13,949 bases of DNA, from positions 1 to 13,949 of the forward strand of contig LKUE01000244.1 in assembly GCA_001412365.1 (NCBI GenBank). The letters are read 5' to 3'. A program made the position numbers and the translations under genes. This DNA comes from Desulfuromonas sp. SDB. Its GTDB lineage: Bacteria; SDB-A. The notes under the pieces are model-generated. The model was not told the origin of the DNA, did no database searches, and saw nothing but the letters and a program-made list of their open reading frames with translations. Below, one piece after another: positions 7,775 to 13,949 of this stretch; positions within the stretch are counted from its first letter, which is position 1, and every line of letters begins with the position of its first letter.

Positions 7775-8589
7775 TATTTCATCCCGCTTCTGGAAAAGCT
7801 GCTGATTATATGTTTCTGAGCAAATAAAAACAATACAATCAGAGGAACAATGGTGAAGGTTGCTGCTGCTGCCAGTAAGGTGTAGTCAGTACTCTGTTCC
7901 TGAGTGAAATAAGCCAATCCCACCTGGATGGGGCGGAGGTATTTCGAGTTGGTTACCACCAAAGGCCACAAGAAGCTGTTCCATGAACTGACTATGGAAA
8001 ATATGGCAATAGTGGCTATTGCCGGTTTAATCAAGGGTACAACAATCTGCCACAGGAACCTGAATCTACTGCATCCGTCTATCCGGGCAGCATCCCATAA
8101 CTCGGAGGGGATGGTCTTGATATGTTGACGAAGCAGAAATATGGAAAAAACATTTACCATCCAGGGAACAATTAATGCGGCATAAGTATCAATCCAGCCC
8201 AGATAAGTCAGAATCAGATAACCGGGGATTATATAAACGGGCATGGGAATCATCATGGTTGCCAAAAACAGCAAAAATATTTTGTCTCTACCCTTGAACT
8301 TAATTATAGCCAGGGGATAGGCGGCAAGTATGGAAGTAATTAAATTTCCGGTCAAGGTTAATACGGCAATCAGGGCGGTGTTGAAAAAATATCTTAACCA
8401 GGGAACTTGATTCCAGGCTTCCACAAAGTTTCTCCAGTGGAATTCTCTAGGCCACCAAGTTGGAGGCATGGAAATAGCTTCTGCAGGAGCTTTAAATGCA
8501 GTAATGAGCATCCAGTAAAAGGGCAGCATCATGGCAATTGCTCCAAAACTTAATATTAGATAAACAAAAAAAGTCCGGATTTTAGCCAT
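7771..8589 (-). CDS. Sugar-type ABC importer permease, MalG/UgpE-like
   Basis: This is the inner-membrane permease partner of the gene upstream. There are six hydrophobic segments in 272 residues, an N-terminus that enters the membrane at once (about 9-28), and the cytoplasmic EAA loop ELWDAARIDG (about 163-172) continuing to VVPLIKPA, which docks the ATPase. The C-terminus (FAQKHIISSFSRSGMKY) has the characteristic MalG-type end with F-Q-K and a glycine near the tail. The start ATG at 8589 overlaps the upstream permease by 8 bases and has only a weak GAAGAG ribosome site, so translation is probably coupled. Its stop overlaps the binding-protein start by 4 bases. The subfamily is clear; the transported sugar is not. 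Confidence 0.93.
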   Translation of the reverse strand: MAKIRTFFVYLILSFGAIAMMLPFYWMLITAFKAPAEAISMPPTWWPREFHWRNFVEAWNQVPWLRYFFNTALIAVLTLTGNLITSILAAYPLAIIKFKGRDKIFLLFLATMMIPMPVYIIPGYLILTYLGWIDTYAALIVPWMVNVFSIFLLRQHIKTIPSELWDAARIDGCSRFRFLWQIVVPLIKPAIATIAIFSIVSSWNSFLWPLVVTNSKYLRPIQVGLAYFTQEQSTDYTLLAAAATFTIVPLIVLFLFAQKHIISSFSRSGMKY

Positions 8590-9520
8590 AGAATACTCTT
8601 CTTTCGGTATATTTTCTCTGAATGACGGTAAGTACCAATAATATCACAAACAAAATGAAGGCAGTGGCGCTGGCTGCTCCGTAATGGAAAAACTTAAATG
8701 CTTTCTCGTACAAATAGTACACGATGACATTGGTGGTTCCCAGGGGGCCTCCTGCCGGCGGTCCGGTCATTAGCCACACTGGGGCAAAAACCTGAAAGGA
8801 AATAATGGTGGACATCAAGAAAACATAAAAGGTGGTAGGAGAAAGCATGGGCCAAGTTATATGTCTGAACCTTTGCCATACCCCTGCTCCGTCAATTTGC
8901 GCTGCTTCGTAATATTCCTGGGGAATTCCCTGTAACCCAGCCAGGAAGATCAGGGTGTTATAGCCTAAACTTTTCCACACTGATAAGATAATCAGGCAGA
9001 TTAATGCCACTGAAGGTCCCTGAACTGCATAAGGCAACTCCCATCCTGTAAGAACTTCTCCAATACCTCTCCATTCCTGAAGCCAATTGGGACCCTGAAT
9101 ACCAATTAAACTGAGGATGCCGTTTATCAAACCTCCGGTGGGATGATAAACCCATTTCCATACCACTGATACTGCCACAATAGAGGTTACCACCGGCAAG
9201 TAGTAAATGGTGCGGAATAAAGTTTTAGCCCGGGAAATTGAATTTAACAGAATGGCAAAGAACAGGGAAAAAGCCATGGATAAAGGAACTGCTCCGATAG
9301 CGTAGTACAATGTATTCATTGCCGATTGCCAGAAAATCTGATCGGTGAGTACGCTTTGGTAATTACTAAAAAAAATAAATTTGCTGGGTCCAGCCATATC
9401 CCATCTGAAAAAGCTGACTCCAAACGATAATATTATGGGAATAATCTTAAATACCAGCAACAGCATCAATGCTGGCAGTATGTAAAGCCAGGGGTAAAGT
9501 TTTTTTAGCCGGGCAATCAA
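8582..9520 (-). CDS. Sugar-type ABC importer permease, MalF/UgpA-like
   Basis: This is the first permease subunit, 312 residues with six predicted membrane helices beginning near residue 12. The EAA loop reads EYYEAAQIDGAG (about 202-213) followed by FRHITWPMLSP, a classic MalF/UgpA consensus. The absence of a large periplasmic P2 insertion makes it more like UgpA/LacF than enteric MalF. The start is taken as TTG at 9520, which has AGGGA about 7 bases upstream; the next in-frame ATG lies inside the first helix. It follows the surface-protein gene after 41 bases with no terminator, so the importer may be transcribed with it. No ATP-binding subunit lies anywhere in the window; such transporters often share an MsmX/UgpC-type ATPase encoded elsewhere. 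Confidence 0.92.
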   Translation of the reverse strand: MIARLKKLYPWLYILPALMLLLVFKIIPIILSFGVSFFRWDMAGPSKFIFFSNYQSVLTDQIFWQSAMNTLYYAIGAVPLSMAFSLFFAILLNSISRAKTLFRTIYYLPVVTSIVAVSVVWKWVYHPTGGLINGILSLIGIQGPNWLQEWRGIGEVLTGWELPYAVQGPSVALICLIILSVWKSLGYNTLIFLAGLQGIPQEYYEAAQIDGAGVWQRFRHITWPMLSPTTFYVFLMSTIISFQVFAPVWLMTGPPAGGPLGTTNVIVYYLYEKAFKFFHYGAASATAFILFVILLVLTVIQRKYTERRVFYG

Positions 9521-9561
9521 ATAATATCCCTGTTTGAAAAATTCATGCTGATAAAATTAAC

Positions 9562-12393
9562 TTAAAAATCTTCTCCAATTGAAACATATATTTTGGCTCT
9601 ATTGTCAAAAGAACGGAAGTCGGTGGGGAGGGCTACATCAAATTTCAGCACTGCGGTCCAAAAGTACATTCTCAGACCGAAGCCCATATCGAATTTTAAA
9701 TCCTCTAATCCCCAAACTCCGTCTTCATTGTAAGAAAATGCCTGCCAGCGGTTTAGATCAGAAGTGGCGGTACCGATATCGGTGAACATACATCCCCGGA
9801 GAGTACCCAGCAAAAGGGGGAGAGGAAAAATAATTTCAAAATTATCCATAAACGGAAATCTTGCTTCTAAATTTATCATTCCCACATATTGTCCGCCAAT
9901 TTCATTCCAGTCATAACCCCGCAGGGAAGTATTTCCTCCCAGATGAAGGTCGGGAGGATTGGCTCCTCCCACTCCGGAACAATACATCCGGGCGGCGAAG
10001 TTGCTGCGGGGAGTTACTCTCCAATATTTCCGGATGTCAATACTTCCGTAGTAAAACTGAGAGTTATCCTTAATTTGATGAGAAACTCCTCCCCCCATTC
10101 TTAACCTGGTCCCCACAAATGGTGAGGTAAAACCCCATACAGTATTATCGTAAACATAGTACATTCCGGGAGTAATGAATACTTCGCTGGTGTCTCTGAT
10201 TTTTGTTATGTCATTTTCAGAAGAATTGTAGAAGTAGTAATCCTTTTCTTGATAATAGAGGTCAAAGCTGAAATCAACTCTCTGAAAACGGTTAAATGGA
10301 TACTGAACGATAAAACCGCTCCCCAGATATTTAGCTGCCACCACAGTATCTTCAGTATCCCAATAAGCATAATGCTGCTGGTAGATACCCATGCCTAAAT
10401 CCCACCGCCGGGCAAGATAGTAATAAACAATATTGAAATTTGAATTGACAATATTTTGATTTAAATCAGACTGAAACAAGATCCGGTGATTACCCATGAT
10501 GTCGCTTAAGGCTAAAGTAATCATTCCCGCCATCCCGTAAATATTGGTGTAACCTACCGATGCCTGCCCCCAATCCGGAGATATTTGCAAACCCGGCTTC
10601 TCCCAATCCAGAGTATCCTGGGGATATTCCATTTCGGTATGCACCTGGTCAAAATTACATTGGGTGTATTTGGTGTTTACCGGTTCCAGGGTGGCAAGGG
10701 GATCTTCAACTGAGAAAATATCCCATCTCCCGTCATCGTAGGCATTTAATATTATCCGGTTAGCTTTGCGGTCGATGGAAAAACTGACTATTTCTCCGGG
10801 GACATTGGTGAGTTGGCTTAGTTCGCCGGTTATCAGATTTTTCATGAATATGTTTTGACCGGCGCAGTATGATGCCAGAAAAAGAACTACCTCATTGGAA
10901 TCTCCCGCAAAGCAGGGATTAGAACAATATCGGGAACGTTGAGTTAATCTTTGGATTTGTCCGGTTTCCAGATTTTTCTGGTACACCGCATAATTGCCGT
11001 AATTCCAAGTGCTGTCAGGGTTGAGTTGACGGTCGCTGACCCACAGCAGCAGTTTGCCGTCCGTGGATACCCAGGGATCTTTATCGTCATAATAATCATC
11101 AGTGATTTTCATTAAATAAGAACCTTGGGTGTCAGTGACATAGATGTCGGTTTGACCAAATTTTGTTCCTACAAAGTATATTTTGTTGTCGGAAGACCAG
11201 AAGGGTGAAATTGCAATATCCAGATCAAATTCCAGTTTTTTAATCACGTCTCCGGTCTGGGTCTCGATAATCCATAAGATATCCTGTCCATTGCTGAGGG
11301 TAGAGATAACAATTTTAGTGTTATCTGGAGACCAGGATAAATTGCTGCGGAGTAGGTGGAGGCTTTCAAATTGAGGAGACCTCTGCCCTCCGATTAATTT
11401 CTTAATTACCTCTCCGGTTAGTGCGGACATAATATAAATGTCGGAGTAAATTTCTTCATCGGTAATATAAGCCACATTTAAGCCATCCGGAGAAATAGAG
11501 GGGGAGATGTTCAAATAGTTATGGCTTTGCCGGGAATTAGTTAACCTCAGGGAATTTTTTTCGATAGATTGAAAGTCATTGTATTTAGGCCAGTACTTTG
11601 AATTTAAAAATTTCACCCATTCTTCATTGAAGGTGTTCAGATCAATATTCAGGGTTTTATTCAAAGCCTGATTTAATGATCCGGTAATTTTTATGTTGTA
11701 AAATATTTCTCCGATTTTATTTCTTCCGTAGCGCTGGTCAATGAAATACATCACCGACTGGCCTTCTTTGTAAACAATGTATCCTCCGTAATAATATAGC
11801 TGCTGGAGGGAAACTAAATTATCGGACAGTACTAAATCCCGGATATACATCTCCGCTTCCAGATCCCATCCCCGGGATTCATATTCAGCCATACCTTCCA
11901 TCCACCACAGGGGAACGTCTATAAAGTAACTTGTGGAAAAAATTCCCGAAGAACCGTAGAGGATGTCAAACTGGAAAGCATGGGTTAATTCATGATGAAT
12001 TACATGGCGGAAATCTTCATAAGAACCGTTAAATGGGCACACCACCCTTCCTTTGAGAACTTCGGTAAATCCTCCCACCCCCTCTGATATCAATTCCAGG
12101 GTGACGTTGGTTTCCGCAAAATCATTGGGACAGCGATATAGTAGCACGGGGGTAGTGGACTTAAACTCATAGGACAGATGATTGGAAATTTTCAGATAAG
12201 CATCTTCCAATACTTCTGAGGCAAAATATGCTATTTCTTCCATTCCCTCATAGTAGTAGATGTCAAAATGTTCGGTGGAAGTAACTTTCCAGTTGAATTG
12301 ATGATGCTGGATTTTATTTTGTCCGAAATATTGGCTGAAGCAGAAATTTACAGTTAACAGGAATAAACAGAAAGAAATTACTGTTTTTTTCAT
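9562..12393 (-). CDS. Secreted peptidase MA-like / TolB-like propeller / Omp85-like barrel fusion protein
   Basis: This 943-residue protein has three recognisable modules. A signal peptide (about 1-20, ending CFS before QY) is followed by a gluzincin-like peptidase domain: HELTH at 134-138 is a complete HEXXH zinc site, and WWMEGMAEY (about 163-171) offers the third ligand, E166. From about 280 to 570 there are PD40/TolB-like propeller repeats, for example SPSISPDGLNVAYI, LSWSPDNTKIVI and a DPWVSTDGKLLLW strand. From about 600 to the end, alternating strands resemble an Omp85/D15 barrel: GGNTSLRGYDW near 820 carries the LRGY hallmark, MFTDIGTA follows, and the protein ends in phenylalanine as outer-membrane barrels do. 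No POTRA repeats are visible. The start ATG has AGGT 8 bases upstream and lies 1 base after the Roadblock stop. It is probably an outer-membrane surface protein; whether it cleaves proteins or assembles or exports others is unknown. Confidence 0.85.
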   Translation of the reverse strand: MKKTVISFCLFLLTVNFCFSQYFGQNKIQHHQFNWKVTSTEHFDIYYYEGMEEIAYFASEVLEDAYLKISNHLSYEFKSTTPVLLYRCPNDFAETNVTLELISEGVGGFTEVLKGRVVCPFNGSYEDFRHVIHHELTHAFQFDILYGSSGIFSTSYFIDVPLWWMEGMAEYESRGWDLEAEMYIRDLVLSDNLVSLQQLYYYGGYIVYKEGQSVMYFIDQRYGRNKIGEIFYNIKITGSLNQALNKTLNIDLNTFNEEWVKFLNSKYWPKYNDFQSIEKNSLRLTNSRQSHNYLNISPSISPDGLNVAYITDEEIYSDIYIMSALTGEVIKKLIGGQRSPQFESLHLLRSNLSWSPDNTKIVISTLSNGQDILWIIETQTGDVIKKLEFDLDIAISPFWSSDNKIYFVGTKFGQTDIYVTDTQGSYLMKITDDYYDDKDPWVSTDGKLLLWVSDRQLNPDSTWNYGNYAVYQKNLETGQIQRLTQRSRYCSNPCFAGDSNEVVLFLASYCAGQNIFMKNLITGELSQLTNVPGEIVSFSIDRKANRIILNAYDDGRWDIFSVEDPLATLEPVNTKYTQCNFDQVHTEMEYPQDTLDWEKPGLQISPDWGQASVGYTNIYGMAGMITLALSDIMGNHRILFQSDLNQNIVNSNFNIVYYYLARRWDLGMGIYQQHYAYWDTEDTVVAAKYLGSGFIVQYPFNRFQRVDFSFDLYYQEKDYYFYNSSENDITKIRDTSEVFITPGMYYVYDNTVWGFTSPFVGTRLRMGGGVSHQIKDNSQFYYGSIDIRKYWRVTPRSNFAARMYCSGVGGANPPDLHLGGNTSLRGYDWNEIGGQYVGMINLEARFPFMDNFEIIFPLPLLLGTLRGCMFTDIGTATSDLNRWQAFSYNEDGVWGLEDLKFDMGFGLRMYFWTAVLKFDVALPTDFRSFDNRAKIYVSIGEDF

Positions 12394-12394
12394 G

Positions 12395-12787
12395 TCACTT
12401 ACCTGCTAGTCTTAAAATACGGGCGGAAAGCTCTTCAAAATCTGCCATTATCTCCTGCTGACCAACCAGCCCTTTCCAGATATCAAATCTGGAGTACATC
12501 GCCAGGTAGGTGGATTGGTCCAGGGGTTTAATTACCGCGAAGTTATCCTTGCCCATGGCGATAAGGTAACGGACTTCCCCCAGGGAAAGTGAGGATAGAT
12601 CTTTCATGATAACCGGTGAAATTGCCGCCAGCGCTTCTTCCTGGGCTTCCTGGTGGAAAAAACTTACCAGGGGCAGACCGTCTTTATCGGCGATAGTCAT
12701 CCCTTCTACCAGATGATGGGTGTTCACAAAATCAGTGAGCATATTGATTATTTTTTCAGCATGGGATGATATTGCATATTCTAACAT
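12395..12787 (-). CDS. Roadblock/LC7-like domain protein
   Basis: This is a 130-residue cytoplasmic protein that is one small alpha/beta domain. The pattern of an N-terminal helix, then GMTIADKDGLPLVSFF, a central helix with EEALAAISPVIMKDLSSLSLG, then strands VRYLIAMGKDNFAVIKPLD and TYLAMYS, and a final helix is that of the Roadblock/LC7 family (MglB-like in bacteria), whose dimers often act on small Ras-like GTPases. The family call is by fold pattern and is moderately sure. The ATG at 12787 has a strong AAGGAG 6-7 bases upstream, and a good promoter lies just before it, so this gene heads the transcript. Its stop lies 1 base before the surface-protein gene, which indicates coupled translation. 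No GTPase is encoded in the window. Confidence 0.7.
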   Translation of the reverse strand: MLEYAISSHAEKIINMLTDFVNTHHLVEGMTIADKDGLPLVSFFHQEAQEEALAAISPVIMKDLSSLSLGEVRYLIAMGKDNFAVIKPLDQSTYLAMYSRFDIWKGLVGQQEIMADFEELSARILRLAGK

Positions 12788-12814
12788 GATTACTCCTTAT
12801 TTAATGATATCAAC

Positions 12815-12844
12815 ATTGTAATATAATCCTGAAGACTATTTCAA
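12815..12844 (-). promoter_or_regulatory. Candidate sigma70 promoter for the Roadblock/surface protein/ABC operon
   Basis: TTGAAA (12844-12839) is followed by an 18-base spacer and TACAAT (12820-12815). Each box matches the consensus at five of six positions. The predicted start near 12808 leaves a leader of about 20 bases that holds the strong AAGGAG ribosome site. It sits in the 77-base gap after the CPBP gene, so the downstream operon can be transcribed independently of that gene. Confidence 0.55.
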
Positions 12845-12864
12845 CAAATTCCTGTTACTCTAGC

Positions 12865-13743
12865 TCAGGAAAAAAATACCAATATATCCATGATCAAAGC
12901 CAGTGCCCAATGAACCACTGCTCCGGGCAGGAAAGATCTGGATAGATAAGCAAGCATTCCCACCAACACTCCTCCAGCCAGGGAACTGTAGGTTTCCAGC
13001 TCCGGTTTGCCTAAGTGAGCAAAGGAAAATATTATGGCTTGGACAAAAATTGCTCTGGACACCCCTATTTTTTTAGCTAAAGTGAATAATATAAAACCCC
13101 TGAACAAAAATTCCCAAATAAGTATATAGTAAAACCAGCTTAAATCTATAGCCCAGAAGTCGGCATTATTTCTGATCATGTATCTGAATAAAGGGTAAGT
13201 CTGCTGAAATTCCGGCTGTTTGGACAATATCCATAAGATGGGAGTAATTATAATTAGAAAAGCAACCACCAAGGGTACCCACAATTTCCATCTTCCCCAG
13301 GAAATTCCGAAATCAGCAGGTTTAAATCCCGATTTATGCATAGTCCAGAACATTAGTATTCCCAGGGGGATGATTATTACCGGCAGCCAGGGCCAGTTGT
13401 GCATTGGTTCCTGTCCGGGGACATAGGGGGGGAACCACTGATCCCGCTTTATACTGAAAAATTCTCCTAAGAGCATCGGTAAAATGCTGAGAATAAAAAA
13501 GGTAAACCACAGTATCCAGGTAGATTTACTCTGTTTTTCTTTTTGGGGGAAGATGTAGATGGCTACCGGAATAAATACAAATAAAAATGAGGAAAAAAGG
13601 TAATTTAAAACCAGAGGATGCCAGTAGGGATCAGAGCGGTACAGTAAAAACAAAATGACCAAAGGGGATAGCCACAGCAATAAACTTTCCCTGGAAGTAA
13701 AGGTATCTTTTACCAGGTTGATTATTTCTTGTTTAATTTTCAT
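12865..13743 (-). CDS. CPBP-family (CAAX protease / Rce1-like) intramembrane protease homologue
   Basis: This is a 292-residue multi-pass membrane protein with about eight hydrophobic segments. The C-terminal CPBP core (about 200-290) shows motif 1 as WEFLFRG (210-216), motif 2 FSFAH (239-243) and a third histidine in VVHWALA (H278). In the standard family, motif 1 is EExxxR and the last motif is HxxxN. Here the first Glu is Trp210 and the Asn is Ala282, although E211, R215 and both histidines remain. This may be a natural subclass or a protein with reduced peptidase activity. Known members act as prenyl-protein proteases, bacteriocin-immunity proteins or membrane scaffolds; nothing nearby tells which applies. 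The ATG at 13743 has no clear Shine-Dalgarno but a plausible promoter just upstream. It appears to be transcribed on its own or into the next operon. Confidence 0.82.
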   Translation of the reverse strand: MKIKQEIINLVKDTFTSRESLLLWLSPLVILFLLYRSDPYWHPLVLNYLFSSFLFVFIPVAIYIFPQKEKQSKSTWILWFTFFILSILPMLLGEFFSIKRDQWFPPYVPGQEPMHNWPWLPVIIIPLGILMFWTMHKSGFKPADFGISWGRWKLWVPLVVAFLIIITPILWILSKQPEFQQTYPLFRYMIRNNADFWAIDLSWFYYILIWEFLFRGFILFTLAKKIGVSRAIFVQAIIFSFAHLGKPELETYSSLAGGVLVGMLAYLSRSFLPGAVVHWALALIMDILVFFS

Positions 13744-13760
13744 TTTGAAATAATTTAATC

Positions 13761-13789
13761 AGTATATCCATTATTTCAGGTGGTGAAAA
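13761..13789 (-). promoter_or_regulatory. Candidate promoter of the CPBP gene, with an inverted repeat over the -35 box
   Basis: TTTTCA (13789-13784), a 17-base spacer and TATACT (13766-13761, five of six matches to -10) give a start near 13755 and a short leader of about 12 bases. The sequence TTTCA-CCACC-TGAAA overlaps the -35 box and is a perfect 5-base inverted repeat, which could be a repressor site or chance. Confidence 0.4.
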
Positions 13790-13868
13790 GTTAAAATAGT
13801 GACCATCCACTGCTTCGGATATTTGACAGGATCATCAGAATGCCCACCACCCTGCCCTAGTGATAAAC

Positions 13869-13898
13869 CACAGATAAACACAGATTAACACAGATCAC
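13869..13898. repeat. Short tandem repeat, about three copies of CACAGATNAA
   Basis: Three consecutive 10-base units read CACAGATAAA, CACAGATTAA and CACAGATCAC; on the minus strand the theme is ATCTGTGTT. The period equals one helical turn, so all copies face the same side of the DNA. Similar ATCTGTG-type intergenic repeats occur in various AT-rich environmental genomes, from general recollection only. Its role here is unknown. Confidence 0.7.
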
Positions 13899-13949
13899 AC
13901 CACCCGTCCCCAGGGAGAAATATTTATGGACAGGATTGTTTCATGAACC

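Larger units (their letters stand above)
13744..13949. other. Non-coding right end with promoter, short repeats and no supported gene
   Basis: These 206 bases upstream of the CPBP gene hold no convincing gene. The only frame open to the edge is a 17-codon minus-strand tail ending in TGA at 13895-13897, which is too short to judge. The stretch contains a 10-base tandem repeat (13869-13898) and a candidate promoter (13761-13789). CACCACCC occurs at 13845-13852 and again in the similar caccacccgtcccc near 13899-13912. An opposite-facing CAGGTGGTG lies at 13777-13785. Confidence 0.6.

Noticed and set aside
13785-13885. Minus-strand frame of about 37 codons upstream of the CPBP gene
   Set aside because: It has no ATG near its start, no ribosome site, overlaps the tandem repeat and shows no domain.
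13895-13949. Minus-strand 17-codon tail open to the right edge (could be the C-terminus of an upstream gene)
   Set aside because: It is too short to recognise and runs into the tandem repeat; sequence beyond the window would be needed to decide.
1-13949. CRISPR array, insertion sequence, phage or defence island
   Set aside because: No spaced direct repeats, transposase motifs, integrase or terminal inverted repeats were seen; the gene content is housekeeping and envelope functions.

Overview
Every supported gene in this window lies on the minus strand, so transcription runs from high to low coordinates. The content is bacterial and Gram-negative: a large outer-membrane beta-barrel protein with a signal peptide, a predicted lipoprotein solute-binding protein, and bacterial tig-clpP-clpX and K+ uptake genes. 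The DNA looks AT-rich and UUG start codons are frequent. An FCB-group-like lineage such as Cloacimonadota would fit the propeller/barrel protein and the gene style. That placement is an inference from impression and was not tested by a search.

Layout from right to left. Positions 13949-13744 are non-coding and hold a short tandem repeat (CACAGATNAA, about three copies) and a candidate promoter. Next is a CPBP-type membrane protease homologue (13743-12865). A second candidate promoter follows, in front of a five-gene run: a Roadblock/LC7-like protein (12787-12395), a secreted fusion of an HEXXH peptidase-like domain, a TolB/PD40-like propeller and an Omp85/D15-like barrel (12393-9562), and a sugar-type ABC importer of two permeases and a binding protein (9520-6488). 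The importer has no ATPase gene here.

Two tandem sigma70-type promoters (6481-6416) sit just after the binding-protein stop codon. They drive tRNA-Leu(UAG) (6404-6323) and, only 20 bases later, the proteostasis genes tig, clpP and clpX, whose reading frames overlap. The ktrB/trkH-like K+ channel gene starts 7 bases after the clpX stop. It is followed by the ktrA/trkA RCK gene and then by a response regulator with a GAF-like region, which the left edge of the window cuts.

The genes fall into an envelope/nutrient block (Roadblock, surface protein, sugar importer) and a stress/homeostasis block (tRNA, chaperone, ClpXP, K+ uptake, response regulator). The housekeeping genes are easy to recognise. 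The least conventional parts are the three-module surface protein with its Roadblock neighbour, the tRNA-led tig-clpPX-ktrBA arrangement, and the response regulator with a non-DNA-binding output. I saw no mobile element, CRISPR array or defence system.
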